DNA of 24,169 bases from Egerieenecus sp048201975 (lineage in GTDB: Bacteria; Bacillota; Clostridia; Christensenellales; Aristaeellaceae), in assembly GCA_048201975.1 (NCBI GenBank), contig DBFBGQ010000026.1, forward strand, positions 1-24,169. The letters run 5' to 3'. The translations under genes and the position numbers were made by a program. The notes below the pieces were generated by a model. The model was not told where the DNA came from, did not search any database, and saw only the letters and a list, made by a program, of their open reading frames with translations. Below are positions 1 to 8,817 of the stretch, piece by piece (the first letter of the stretch is position 1; each line of letters starts with the position of its first letter).

Positions 1-86
1 CAGAGGTCGTCCGAAGTTGTAAGGAATTGATTTTGCAAGCAAAATCAACAACCCGCCCCGGCGGCAAAGCCGCCGGATACGAATGA
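1..86. repeat. Truncated copy (copy A) of a hairpin-rich interspersed repeat
   Basis: Positions 1-49 are identical to 24084-24132, and 50-86 align to 24133-24169 without gaps. The copy is cut by the window start: the right arm of the first hairpin (CCGAAGTTG, 11-19) is present but its left arm is not. A perfect 10 bp dyad lies at 27-48 (TTGATTTTGC, AA, GCAAAATCAA). A second hairpin has 8 bp arms at 58-65 and 69-76 with an AAA loop. Both copies end in AYACGAATGA. The orientation is direct with respect to the copy at the other end of the window. No transposase is nearby. Function unknown. Confidence 0.85.
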
Positions 87-141
87 AAGTCGAAGGGGCT
101 GCGGCCCCTCCGACGCCTCTAGGAAGTTTTTTGACAGTCTG

Positions 142-177
142 GACCGTTGACCCAAGCAAGTCAACGGTCTATTTTTT
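142..177 (+). terminator. Rho-independent terminator (plus strand)
   Basis: A perfect 10 bp stem (GACCGTTGAC at 142-151, GTCAACGGTC at 160-169) with an 8 nt loop is followed by TATTTTTT. It has no T-run on the minus strand, so it would stop transcription entering from the left edge rather than serve the minus-strand gene that ends at 225. A smaller GC-rich dyad (AGGGGC, TGCG, GCCCCT) precedes it near 95-111. Confidence 0.75.
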
Positions 178-224
178 GTGCGTTCTTCCGGGCAGGCATG
201 CCAGGATCAGCGGCAGGCAAAGCC

Positions 225-1223
225 TCATGGGCGTTCTGCGTAAACAAACGCCGTATAGTACCGGTCCCGCCAGCCTGTGGGCGAATCCTCCCTTGGGAGG
301 CGCGAGGACAGGGTAATCATCCATCCGCGACTGCCGGTGTTCCTCTCGGTTAGATCCCAGGCGCTGCGAATGGAAGTAATCGTGTAGGGGGCGGTTTCCA
401 GGAGCGTTTGCACCTGGGGATTTTCGGTGTATTCCGTGAGGAAGGCATCCAATGCCTCCTGCCAGTCCAGGCCCTCCGCTGATGTGCGCGTCACGGAGAG
501 TTCCATCAGGGAAGCCTGAAAGAACAGCAAGGTTCCCCGTGCGTCAAAGAGGAAGCGCGCCCCCGGAGCCTGGGCCAGCAGCGCGTCGGAACCGGTGAAG
601 TTGATGGCGCCGCGGTAGCGCGGAAGCTGTACATAGGGAATCAGTACGCTGCCATCGGCGCAAAGCGGCAGCCACACTTCCATGAGCAATTCCTGCCCAT
701 AGGCCGCCGCTTCCTCCGGCCGCAGGGTAATGCGAATGCCTTGATCGTTGTTCAGCAGCCATGCGCAGGATAAAGGTTGCGCATCCACCTGCAATCCCAC
801 CGCCTGACAAAATGCCAGGCTGGCTGTCAAAGCACTTTCCAGGGCGGCATCCATGGCCTGCTGGGAGGCGGGCAAAAGGGCCGGATAGATCTCGTTTGCG
901 TCCACACACCGCAGGGAGGACGAAGCCATGCCGTTGTCCACGCACAGCTGCGCCGCCAGGGCCTCGCCGTTGTCCGGGAAACAGGCTTCCAGCGCCTGCT
1001 CCCACACTGGGCGCTCAAACGCCAGGGATGTGCAACGGATGCTCCCGCCCAGGGCGGGGGCCGCTGTCAGACAGGCGTCCACCGGGAAGGTCCAGCCGTT
1101 GACGCTCAATGCGCCGGATACCCGGTCGCCCTCCCGCGTAAGCTCCGCGAAAGCCGCTCCTGCAACAGACAGGAGCATCCAGCAGATGCACAGCGCTGCA
1201 CAAAGAAGTTTTGTCCTACGCAT
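225..1223 (-). CDS. Secreted protein of unknown function
   Basis: A 332-residue protein that I cannot assign to a family. It starts with a clear signal peptide: basic MRRTK, a hydrophobic core of about 18 residues, and a likely signal peptidase I site after AFA, near residue 26. No lipobox cysteine sits at the cleavage point and no later membrane segment is evident, so it is probably exported and released or wall-associated. The start is supported by GAGGAGG about 9 nt upstream of the ATG. It follows the GT39-like glycosyltransferase gene on the same strand after about 127 bp that contain a GGCC-TTGCAA-GGCC palindrome (1297-1310) but no T-run, so co-transcription is possible. A role in the same surface-glycan process is inference only. 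Confidence 0.8.
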   Translation of the reverse strand: MRRTKLLCAALCICWMLLSVAGAAFAELTREGDRVSGALSVNGWTFPVDACLTAAPALGGSIRCTSLAFERPVWEQALEACFPDNGEALAAQLCVDNGMASSSLRCVDANEIYPALLPASQQAMDAALESALTASLAFCQAVGLQVDAQPLSCAWLLNNDQGIRITLRPEEAAAYGQELLMEVWLPLCADGSVLIPYVQLPRYRGAINFTGSDALLAQAPGARFLFDARGTLLFFQASLMELSVTRTSAEGLDWQEALDAFLTEYTENPQVQTLLETAPYTITSIRSAWDLTERNTGSRGWMITLSSRLPREDSPTGWRDRYYTAFVYAERP

Positions 1224-1350
1224 GGATTGCCGCCTCCTCGCGATAGCAAAATGAATCGGGTGGCGAAACGGGCGCAGAGGCGTTGCTGATCACAATGGCC
1301 TTGCAAGGCCTGTTCAATGCGCCCGTCCCCCGAATGCGTCGCCGATGCTT

Positions 1351-4215
1351 TCAGTAATACAGCTTTCCAAACCAGTTGACGGCGTCCAGCCAGGAGGTGG
1401 GCGTCAGCATGCCGCTGGCAAAAGGATAGAAGGCTGCAAACAGGACGGCAACCACCAGGAGATACACACCCCAGACGGCCAGGCTCAAGCGGTCAGCTCG
1501 CCTTTGCTTTGGCATTGCCATGCCCGGCGCGGCCCGGCGCGCGGCGACCGCCGCATACCAGTTGCTCAGCTGCTCCAACCCGTAGGCCGTGCACAGAATG
1601 ATGAACGGCACGCTGGGGAAATAGTGGTAGATATAGGTTCCCCGGGGCACCAGCATCCAGGGCAGGAACTGCGCGCTGAAGGAAATCAGCAGCAGGGCAG
1701 GGCGCGCATCCCGCTCGCCCTGGGGCGCCAGGGGAAAAATCTGTTTCCGGTATCCCCGGCACAGCACAGGCAACGCCTGATGCTTGCCCCAGGCGTAAAG
1801 CACCGCAAGCAGCGCCGCAAAGCCCGTCCACCACACCGCGTAGTTGCCAAAGGCCCAAATGGCGTAGGCGTAGCCTGCCGGGGGATTGTGATCCATGGCA
1901 TAGTACATGGGAATTTCCGAAAACGGCCAGCGATACCAGGGCGCATAATAGGGGTGATCCATGCCGCGCCCTGCCTCCCCGTGATAGGAGAGCATGTTCT
2001 CCGCCGCTTGTATAATGCGTTCCAGGGTGACGCCGCCGCTGGGAGCAAAGTAGGGAATATAGGAGCACCAGTAAATCACCGCGGGGATCAGTACGAAAAA
2101 GATCACGCAGCTGGCCAGGGTGATCCAAAGGCGCTTGTATCCGTTTTCCGCCGCCACTGCGGCCAGGTCGTCCCGCCGGGAGGGCAGCAGGGTTGCCGCC
2201 TCACGAACGGCCCGCCATCTCCGCCAGATGCCCAGGAAGAAAACCGCCGCCAGGCCCACCCCCGCAAAGCAGCCCGTCCACTTGCTGGCGACGGCCAGTC
2301 CCATACAGAGCCCGGACAGCCCCAACGGAACCAGCGTGCGGCCAAGGCTTTTTCCAAAGAAATCCGCATAGAACCATCGCAGCATAAAGTATACCGCCCA
2401 AATGATGAACAGCACCACAAAGCTGTCAATGGTGGCGATGCGCGTCTGGGTCAAATGCATGGTGTCCAGGGCCAGGCACAGGCAGGCGAGTATGGCATAC
2501 CGCCGCTTGGCAAAGAGCAGCCTGCCCACGAGATACATGCCCGGCAGCATGAGCACGCCGCAGGTGGCTCCCGCAAAGCGCCAGCCGAAGGGCGTCATCC
2601 CCAGCGCGGCAATGGCCCAGCTCATCAGCACCTTGCCCAGGGGCGGATGGGTGACCTCATAGGGCTGCATGCCGTGCAAGTGTTCGTACGCCGTGCGGGC
2701 ATGATAGATCTCGTCAAAATACATGCCGTTGTACCAGCTGGGTTCTCCCACCAGCGTGTCCGGCTCATCCACCAGCGCGGAGGCGTCCCGCCCGGCGGAG
2801 TCCGTCACCGTGACCGATAGCGGCGTACCGTCCGCGTCCCGGAAAATGGTTTCCAAGAGCGTAAGCCCGGGGACGGCAGCCGTCAGGCGCACATAGCGCC
2901 CGCTGCATGCGCCGGCTCCGCTTACCTCATGCCACTGAAACAGGGAACCGGGTTCCATGGAGCAGGTCACGGGCGTCCCCCAGATTTCCCCGTCCGCGGA
3001 GAGCTGCACCGTGAAACTTCTGCTGCTTTGATGGACGCCGCCCATATACAGCATGCGGAAGTCCTCCTGAGGCGCGCCCAGATCAAAAACCACCTGTTCC
3101 CCGGCCTGGGTAAAGGTAAAGGAGGTCTGCGGGGATACCGTGGAACCCAAATGATGATACGCCACCAGGGCATACAGCGCCGTAATGCCCAGCATCCAGG
3201 CCACATCCTTGCCGCCAACCCGGCGGGAACGCTGGTGATTCGCCCGTTCATCCCCCAGGAAAAGCTCCGCGGATGTATCTTCGGGCTTGCGGCCGCCAAA
3301 GCGCGGAATCGCTTCGCCCTTTCGCGCCAGGTCATGGGCAAGCAGCAGCGTGGCCAGAAGCGTGGCCAGCAGCAAGCCATACATTATGGAAGGCACATAG
3401 GGCATGGAAGCATCCCTTTGATACAGCGCTTCCGCCGCATCCCCTGCCCCCGCGCCCTGGAAAAACAGGCACACCGCCGCCATCCCCAGGGACAGCAGGG
3501 TCAATCCCAGCAGGCTTCTGGCCCGAAAGCAGCTGCCCGCCAGCCCGAGATACATCAGCACCAGCAGCGCCAGCAATCCATGCCGCAGGTCGAAGCGCGC
3601 TTCGCCCTGGGAAACGGTCAGGTCCGGTTGATAGAACAGCGCGATCTCGGCGCCTTCGGGAACCGCGGTCACCTTTTTCAGGGACAGATTGGCAAACCAG
3701 GCTTCCCCCTGGGATTCCCCGGAATACCCGCCCAGCCGCGCAAACACCGTGAGCGCATGCTGGTCGGGGCCGGTGCGCCCATACAGCTCCACCAGCTGCC
3801 ATTGCCCCTGGGTGTCATATACGCCGGTGGAGAAGGTATATACATCCGCAATGGAAAGGTTTGCGCCTCTTCCGCCCTCCGCCTGGGCGCGAATCCAGCC
3901 GGAAAGGCAGTACAGACTGTCGGGCTCCACCGCCACTTCCTGGGCGAAGCGCGCGTCATTGGGCAAATGGTTGACGATGGAAAGCGCCTGCCGTCCATCC
4001 TCCTGCGCCAGGGCAAAGTCCGTATAACCGGCAGAGCGCGTATACGCCTCCGTGTACCAGGCGGAGGGCATGCCGGCTTCCGTCACCTCCGCAAAGCTGC
4101 CGTTGGTGAGCAGTTCTTCGCCGGGAGGCGCGGGTTGTCTTGGATAGAGCCAGAGAAAAAGCAGGCACAGCAGAAGCGCCAGGGGAAGCAAAAGCAGCTT
4201 TTTGTTCTTTTTCAT
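1351..4215 (-). CDS. GT39 / PMT-like membrane glycosyltransferase with two ectodomains
   Basis: A 954-residue polytopic protein resembling phospholipid-carrier-dependent (protein O-mannosyl-type) glycosyltransferases. These transfer a sugar from a lipid-phosphate donor on the outer face of the membrane. The acidic DE pair (501-502, in MYFDEIYHARTAYE), followed by the THPPLGK segment (522-528), fits the catalytic first loop of the PMT family. Many hydrophobic helices follow to the C-terminus. Before it come a membrane anchor (about 7-24), a carbohydrate-binding-like beta domain (about 34-182, opening with LLTNGSF), several helices (about 213-295 and 337-355), and a second beta-rich segment resembling F5/8 discoidin domains (about 363-470). 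The frame stays open 143 codons further upstream, but that stretch overlaps the permease gene and is Arg/Pro-rich. The ATG at 4215 follows GGAAGGA and begins a proper signal anchor. No convincing promoter was seen. Acceptor unknown. Confidence 0.85.
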   Translation of the reverse strand: MKKNKKLLLLPLALLLCLLFLWLYPRQPAPPGEELLTNGSFAEVTEAGMPSAWYTEAYTRSAGYTDFALAQEDGRQALSIVNHLPNDARFAQEVAVEPDSLYCLSGWIRAQAEGGRGANLSIADVYTFSTGVYDTQGQWQLVELYGRTGPDQHALTVFARLGGYSGESQGEAWFANLSLKKVTAVPEGAEIALFYQPDLTVSQGEARFDLRHGLLALLVLMYLGLAGSCFRARSLLGLTLLSLGMAAVCLFFQGAGAGDAAEALYQRDASMPYVPSIMYGLLLATLLATLLLAHDLARKGEAIPRFGGRKPEDTSAELFLGDERANHQRSRRVGGKDVAWMLGITALYALVAYHHLGSTVSPQTSFTFTQAGEQVVFDLGAPQEDFRMLYMGGVHQSSRSFTVQLSADGEIWGTPVTCSMEPGSLFQWHEVSGAGACSGRYVRLTAAVPGLTLLETIFRDADGTPLSVTVTDSAGRDASALVDEPDTLVGEPSWYNGMYFDEIYHARTAYEHLHGMQPYEVTHPPLGKVLMSWAIAALGMTPFGWRFAGATCGVLMLPGMYLVGRLLFAKRRYAILACLCLALDTMHLTQTRIATIDSFVVLFIIWAVYFMLRWFYADFFGKSLGRTLVPLGLSGLCMGLAVASKWTGCFAGVGLAAVFFLGIWRRWRAVREAATLLPSRRDDLAAVAAENGYKRLWITLASCVIFFVLIPAVIYWCSYIPYFAPSGGVTLERIIQAAENMLSYHGEAGRGMDHPYYAPWYRWPFSEIPMYYAMDHNPPAGYAYAIWAFGNYAVWWTGFAALLAVLYAWGKHQALPVLCRGYRKQIFPLAPQGERDARPALLLISFSAQFLPWMLVPRGTYIYHYFPSVPFIILCTAYGLEQLSNWYAAVAARRAAPGMAMPKQRRADRLSLAVWGVYLLVVAVLFAAFYPFASGMLTPTSWLDAVNWFGKLYY

Positions 4216-4378
4216 AAGGCCGTCCTTCCTCTCCAATGAAGCGGGGACGCTTGCCCGCAGTTTGCCAAGACCAGTGTATCCTTTTTTTCTCAATGTGGCC
4301 GCATCTGGCGCAAACGGCGGGCTAGCAGGCGTAAATGGCAGGCCCCTGCTGGTCCGGGACGGAAAATGGCACAGGAAA

Positions 4379-4416
4379 AGGGGCTGTCGCTCGACGTTCG
4401 TTTGGCAACAGCCCCT
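4379..4416 (-). terminator. Terminator of the ABC importer operon
   Basis: A perfect 9 bp stem (AGGGGCTGT at 4379-4387, ACAGCCCCT at 4408-4416) lies just after the permease stop codon. Read on the minus strand it runs into TTTTCC. The T-run is short, so termination strength is uncertain. Confidence 0.6.
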
Positions 4417-4421
4417 CTGGG

Positions 4422-6329
4422 CTAGGCCGCGGCTTTCTCGCTTGTGCCACGCAAGCGGGCTACGATCTTCTCCCGCCGTTTTCGCCGTTTCTCCTTCAAT
4501 GCCAGGCGATCGGCCAGGTCCCTGGCGCCCACGCCGTACACCAGGTACAGAATCAGTCCGCTCACCAGCATGATGAACACCGTGGAGGCGCACCTTCGGC
4601 CGGAGGCGTTGACGTTGTAGCCGTCGCGGCCTTCCTCGGCGCACATGTTCTGAATCACCATGGCGTAGGTCTTGCCATAGCTGGAATGGAACGTGGCGGA
4701 CATGTCATATTCCGTAAACAGGGCGTTGAAGTTCAGGGCGAACACCGCCAGCACGCTGGGCAGCACAATGGGCAGCTTCACCTTGAGGAAGGTGTACAGC
4801 CCGCTGGCGCCAAGGTTGCGCGCCGCGTCCTCCAGCTCCTCGTCGATGGCGTAGAACGCCGCCTTGATCATGCGCAAAGCGAATGGCAGCTTCACCACCG
4901 TATAGGCCATGACGATGAGGAAGCGCACATTTTCGCGCATGTAGAGGTTGGTATTGAATACATACCATACCTCCTCGGAGTTGAAGAACGTGCGGTAGGA
5001 ATAGCAGATCAGAATGGTAGGCAGCAGCCAGGGGAACAGCAGGCTGTATTCCAGCACGGTGGAGCGCTTTTTGCCGCGATTTTTGAAAATGTAGTTGACC
5101 GCCACCACCACGATGACGCACGCCAGCGCCGCCGCCAGCGCCGAGAGCACGAAGCTCAGCCGGATGCCGCCCACGGTGTCGGAATTGGCGAACAGGCCGG
5201 AGATGGCGTCCGTCCGCGTTTTGAGCTTGCCGCGGTTGGTCATGAATTCATAATCCTGCGCCCCAAAGAAGTTGATCAACGTGAAATCACTGAGACTGAG
5301 GGTTTTGGAGCGGATGGCAGGATAGTTCTGGAAAGCGAACAGGATGATCATCACCACGGGCGTCATATAGATGATGAACAGCACGTAGGCGTAGATGTGC
5401 GCCAGCACGTTGGCCACGGGGTTGGTGATCTTCTGCTTGACCAGCTTGGCCTTGGTTTTGCTCACGCTGAGGTAATGCCCCTTGCGCTCGTAGTTGGACA
5501 GCACCGTCAGCAAAATGATGGTGAACATGGCCAGCAAAATGGAAAGCAGCGCCGCGCGCGCCTGCGGAAACGCTTCGTCCGCCACGGACGAGCCCGCCAG
5601 GCGCACGATTTCCGGATTGATGGAGTCATAGCCCAGCAGCGTGGGGGCGCTCATGGCGCACAGGCCCGTGATGAATGTCATAACCGTCAGGGAAAACATG
5701 GTGGGAATCAGCGTGGGGAACACCACGCGCATGAGCACCTTGAAGGGCTTTGCGCCCATGTTGCGCGCAGCCTCCACGGTGTTGTAGTCGATGCTTCGAA
5801 TGGCGTTGCGAAGGAACAGCGCGTGGTTGGACGTGCAGGCAAAGGTCATGGTGAACAGGACCGCGTTAAAGCCCGAAAACCAGTTGCGGTCCATACTGGG
5901 GAACATATCGTACAGCCAGGTGGTCAAAATGCCGTCCCTGTCGTACAGGAACAGATACCCCGTCACCAGCGCTACGCCGGAGTAGATCAGCGTGGTCATG
6001 TAGCCCAGCCGCAGGATCTTCGCGCCCTTGATGTCGAAGTATTCCGTCAAAAGCACAATGCTCACGCCCACGATGTTCACCGTCACCACCAGGCACAGCG
6101 CCAGCTTGAGCGAATTCCAGACGTACTTGGGCATGTTGCCCGCGAAGAAAAAGCGGATCACCGCCAGCGGGTCGGTCACGCCGTCGGCGTTTTTCACGGT
6201 AAAGATCTGCGTCAGCGTGTTCAGGCACGGCAAAAGCATGAAGCCAAAAAACAGATACACGAAAAACGCGATGCCAAACGTTTTGGCCAGCAGGTTGGGC
6301 TTGAACCATGAGGAAGCCTTGGTATGCAT
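4422..6329 (-). CDS. Fused ABC transporter permease (FbpB-like, two permease domains)
   Basis: A 635-residue inner-membrane protein with two homologous binding-protein-dependent permease domains in one chain. Each carries the cytoplasmic EAA loop that docks on the ATPase: VEAARNMGAKP at about 185-195 and EDAARNLGASG at about 500-510. About twelve hydrophobic helices are visible, and the KR-rich C-terminal tail is cytoplasmic. This fused layout is typical of iron(III) importers (FbpB/SfuB type) and some related anion or organic-phosphate importers. It starts 13 bp after the ATPase stop, and its AAAGGGGG ribosome site lies next to that stop, so the two are translationally linked. One fused permease can serve both halves of the pore, which agrees with the absence of a second permease gene. 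The substrate cannot be read from the sequence. Confidence 0.9.
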   Translation of the reverse strand: MHTKASSWFKPNLLAKTFGIAFFVYLFFGFMLLPCLNTLTQIFTVKNADGVTDPLAVIRFFFAGNMPKYVWNSLKLALCLVVTVNIVGVSIVLLTEYFDIKGAKILRLGYMTTLIYSGVALVTGYLFLYDRDGILTTWLYDMFPSMDRNWFSGFNAVLFTMTFACTSNHALFLRNAIRSIDYNTVEAARNMGAKPFKVLMRVVFPTLIPTMFSLTVMTFITGLCAMSAPTLLGYDSINPEIVRLAGSSVADEAFPQARAALLSILLAMFTIILLTVLSNYERKGHYLSVSKTKAKLVKQKITNPVANVLAHIYAYVLFIIYMTPVVMIILFAFQNYPAIRSKTLSLSDFTLINFFGAQDYEFMTNRGKLKTRTDAISGLFANSDTVGGIRLSFVLSALAAALACVIVVVAVNYIFKNRGKKRSTVLEYSLLFPWLLPTILICYSYRTFFNSEEVWYVFNTNLYMRENVRFLIVMAYTVVKLPFALRMIKAAFYAIDEELEDAARNLGASGLYTFLKVKLPIVLPSVLAVFALNFNALFTEYDMSATFHSSYGKTYAMVIQNMCAEEGRDGYNVNASGRRCASTVFIMLVSGLILYLVYGVGARDLADRLALKEKRRKRREKIVARLRGTSEKAAA

Positions 6330-6342
6330 GCGGCGGCCCCCT

Positions 6343-7356
6343 TTAGTTTGCGCCGGGCGCGGCGTCGTAGCTCATCACATCCACGGGATGGATGCCCACG
6401 GTCACCTTTTCACCCGACTCATAGATGTTGATGCCATCGTTTTTCTCAATGGCCTTGATGGTCTGGCTGCCCACGTGAATGTAATACTTGATGTACAGGC
6501 CGTAGTATTCGCGGCTTTCAATCACGCCGTCCAGCCGCAGCTCGTTTTCGTCCGCGGGGCGGTTGACGCGGATGCGCTCCAGCCGCACGAAATGATGCTG
6601 CCCGGGGTTCAGCTTCATGGCGGCCGCCACCTCGCCCTCCAGGCGGTTGATATCGCCGATGAAGTTGCACACGAATTCCGTCTTGGAATGATTGTACACC
6701 TCGTTGGGCGTACCGATCTGCTCGATGAAGCCCTTGTTGAACACGGCGATGCGGTCCGACAGGGTGAGCGCCTCCTCCTGGTCATGGGTCACGTAGATGG
6801 TGGTGATGCCAAAGTCGCGCTGCATCTTTTTCAGCTCGTTGCGCAGCTGCACGCGCAGCTTTGCGTCCAGGTTGCTCAGGGGCTCGTCCATGCAGATGAT
6901 GGCGGGGCCCGTAACCAGCGCGCGGGCGATGGCCACACGCTGCTGCTGGCCGCCGGAAAGCTGGCTGACCGCCTTTTCCAGCTGCTCGTCGGACAGGTCC
7001 ACCTTGCGGGCAATGGCGCGCACCTTGTCGTCGATTTCCTGCTTTTTGAGCTTTTGCACCTTCAGGCCGAAGGCGATGTTGTTGTAGACCGTCATGGAGG
7101 GGAACAGCGCGTAGCTCTGGAACACGATGCCGATGTTGCGCTTTTCAATGGGCACATGGGTAATATCCACGCCCTTGACGTTGACCGTGCCAGAAACCGG
7201 CTCAATAAAACCGGTGATGGTGCGCAGCGTAGTGGTCTTGCCGCAGCCCGACGGCCCCAGAAAGGTGAAAAACTCCCCTTCGCGCACCTCTACGTTGATA
7301 TTGTGCAGCGCCTCAAAATCACCGAACTTGACCACAATGTCCTTCAGTTCGATCAT
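6343..7356 (-). CDS. ABC transporter ATP-binding protein (PotA/FbpC-like)
   Basis: A 337-residue ATPase energising the adjacent importer. Motifs are complete: Walker A GPSGCGKT (34-41), Q-loop Q80, signature LSGGQQQ (133-139), Walker B ending in MDEP (156-159), D-loop SNLD (161-164) and switch histidine H191 in VTHDQEEA. A C-terminal extension of about 100 residues after position 235 matches the TOBE/MOI regulatory domain of the CUT1/PotA/FbpC class and ends near GIHPVDVM. The gene lies between the solute-binding protein and the fused permease in one minus-strand operon. It is the only importer ATPase in the window. The sugar operon at 10306-13395 has none, but this ATPase belongs to a different clade from MsmX, so sharing should not be assumed. 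Iron, polyamine, thiamine and phosphonate importers all use this subclass. Confidence 0.92.
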   Translation of the reverse strand: MIELKDIVVKFGDFEALHNINVEVREGEFFTFLGPSGCGKTTTLRTITGFIEPVSGTVNVKGVDITHVPIEKRNIGIVFQSYALFPSMTVYNNIAFGLKVQKLKKQEIDDKVRAIARKVDLSDEQLEKAVSQLSGGQQQRVAIARALVTGPAIICMDEPLSNLDAKLRVQLRNELKKMQRDFGITTIYVTHDQEEALTLSDRIAVFNKGFIEQIGTPNEVYNHSKTEFVCNFIGDINRLEGEVAAAMKLNPGQHHFVRLERIRVNRPADENELRLDGVIESREYYGLYIKYYIHVGSQTIKAIEKNDGINIYESGEKVTVGIHPVDVMSYDAAPGAN

Positions 7357-7398
7357 GTGGCCGACAGCCCCCTTTATGCTCTTTGAGAATATGGATAT

Positions 7399-7425
7399 GG
7401 CGAGCCCGATAGCTTCAGGCCCGCC
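7399..7425 (-). other. Intercistronic hairpin after the solute-binding protein gene
   Basis: On the minus-strand transcript GGCGGGCC pairs with GGCTCGCC (8 bp, one G-U wobble) around an 11 nt loop, between the binding-protein stop and the ATPase start. No T-run follows, so it more likely stabilises the upstream mRNA or partly attenuates readthrough than terminates. Confidence 0.45.
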
Positions 7426-7478
7426 ACATCGCTCTTATGGAAGAAGATGCTTTTTCCGGCTCACGCCGTCCCAAAGCG

Positions 7479-8687
7479 TCATTCGCCGGCAGTCTGCGTC
7501 AGCACGGACCAATCCAGGTTATCCCAGTCGGGCTCAGTGGGCGCCGCGCTGTTGTCGGCCCAGTAGAAGCCCAGGTTGGTCATGATGTTGGTCCACTCGC
7601 TGGAATGCGCGCCCACATACTCGGCGTAGGTCATGTCGGCGCCTTCCACGGTCGCCAGCGCGAAGTTCTTCAGCGTGTAGATCGCGGGGGTCTCGTCATA
7701 GATCTCGGCCACGGCGGCGCTGTTGCAGGGGAAGGAGTCGAACTCGTCGGCCCATTCAGCCTGCGTATCGGCGGAGCCGAACCACTCGGCAAAGGCTACC
7801 ACAGCCTCGGTTTCCTCGGCGGTGCGGCCCTCGCGGTCCAGGATGCCCAGGTACTCGGCGATGTAGTAGGTGCCGTCGGCGATGTCCACCAGCGCCCAGT
7901 TTTCCGGCTCCAGGGTGCCCAGCAGGGGATGCTCGGAGCTGTCCGCCGCGCTGTCCACGTTGCCGTACAGGGAGCTGGAGTAGAAGGTCGACACCTGCAC
8001 CTCGCCGCGGTTCAGGGGATCAAAGCCGTAGCTGTCGCCGGTATAGATGCCGTTGGCGCAGTAGTTCCACAGGGTCTTCCAGCCTTCCACGGAGATGCCG
8101 CCCGCGGGGGACTCGGGATCGGTGAAGGGGAAGAGCATGGCGCTGTTGATGTTGGAGTTGGTGGTGCCGCCCACCTTGCCCTGACGGTACCAGGTGTAGC
8201 CGCAGTCCACGATGTCCGCCCAGTGCTCAAAGCTGAGGGTTTCACCGTTGGTGCCCAGCTCGTCGGTGCGGTAGAGCATCAGCACGTTCTGGATGACCAG
8301 GCCGTAGGCTTTGCCGTCATACTTGTACTCGCCCACTTCTTCGGCCCAGGTGGGGGTCCAGTCCATCACCTTGAGGTTCTCATAGGTGCCGTTGACCAGC
8401 TGGGACCAGCGGGTTTCGTTCAGGCCGAAGATGATGTCGCCGTCCTTGTTTTCGTTGGCGGCCTGGATGGCGGCGGTGTCGCCGGAGATAACGCTGTTGT
8501 CATCCATGGAGATGGTGAAGCCTGCTTCCTTGGCGGCGTTTTCCAGCCAGGTGGCACGCTCGGTGGAGTTGGAGTTGGAATAGATGCGGATGGTGTAACC
8601 GCTGTAATCCTTCCCCTCGGCGCTGGCAAAGGTGCATACGCTAAGCGCCATCATCAGTGCAAGAACGACAGCAAAGGCCTTTTTCAT
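7479..8687 (-). CDS. Extracellular solute-binding protein of the ABC importer
   Basis: A 402-residue periplasmic-type binding protein, the first gene of the importer operon. The N-terminus (MKKAFAVVLALMMALSVCTFAS) is a signal peptide with a probable cut after FASA. The cysteine at 18 does not sit in a good lipobox, since Val precedes it, so lipid anchoring is doubtful. The mature part opens with a beta strand (YTIRIYSNSN) and continues in the style of the AfuA/FutA and spermidine-type binding proteins, with conserved segments such as GKAYGLVIQNVLMLYRTDEL. Two tyrosines often ligate ferric iron in true FbpA proteins. Many tyrosines are present here, but none can be assigned. Iron(III), a polyamine or an organophosphate all remain possible. 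The start is fixed by AAGGAGG 8 nt upstream. Confidence 0.85.
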   Translation of the reverse strand: MKKAFAVVLALMMALSVCTFASAEGKDYSGYTIRIYSNSNSTERATWLENAAKEAGFTISMDDNSVISGDTAAIQAANENKDGDIIFGLNETRWSQLVNGTYENLKVMDWTPTWAEEVGEYKYDGKAYGLVIQNVLMLYRTDELGTNGETLSFEHWADIVDCGYTWYRQGKVGGTTNSNINSAMLFPFTDPESPAGGISVEGWKTLWNYCANGIYTGDSYGFDPLNRGEVQVSTFYSSSLYGNVDSAADSSEHPLLGTLEPENWALVDIADGTYYIAEYLGILDREGRTAEETEAVVAFAEWFGSADTQAEWADEFDSFPCNSAAVAEIYDETPAIYTLKNFALATVEGADMTYAEYVGAHSSEWTNIMTNLGFYWADNSAAPTEPDWDNLDWSVLTQTAGE

Positions 8688-8750
8688 ACTTGGAAATCCT
8701 CCTTTTTTTGTTTCACGTTTCCATTGGGAAGGGCCCGATCCGTTTTTTTT

Positions 8751-8780
8751 ATTATATCACAGTCTTTATGCTTCTGTAAA
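8751..8780 (-). promoter_or_regulatory. Promoter of the ABC importer operon
   Basis: On the minus strand TTTACA (8780-8775) and a consensus TATAAT (8756-8751) are separated by 18 bp, about 65 bp upstream of the binding-protein start. No obvious Fur-box palindrome overlaps it. Confidence 0.7.
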
Positions 8781-8817
8781 CCGCTGACAGGAATTTTCGC
8801 ATGCGCGGGAGATGGCG

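Noticed and set aside
4216..4644. N-terminal extension of the GT39-like frame
   Set aside because: Overlaps the permease gene, is Arg/Pro-rich, and a proper start with ribosome site and signal anchor exists at 4215.
4335..6311. Long plus-strand open frame opposite the fused permease gene
   Set aside because: His/Gln/Arg-rich product typical of an antisense frame to a GC-rich gene. The minus-strand permease has clear motifs, ribosome site and operon context.
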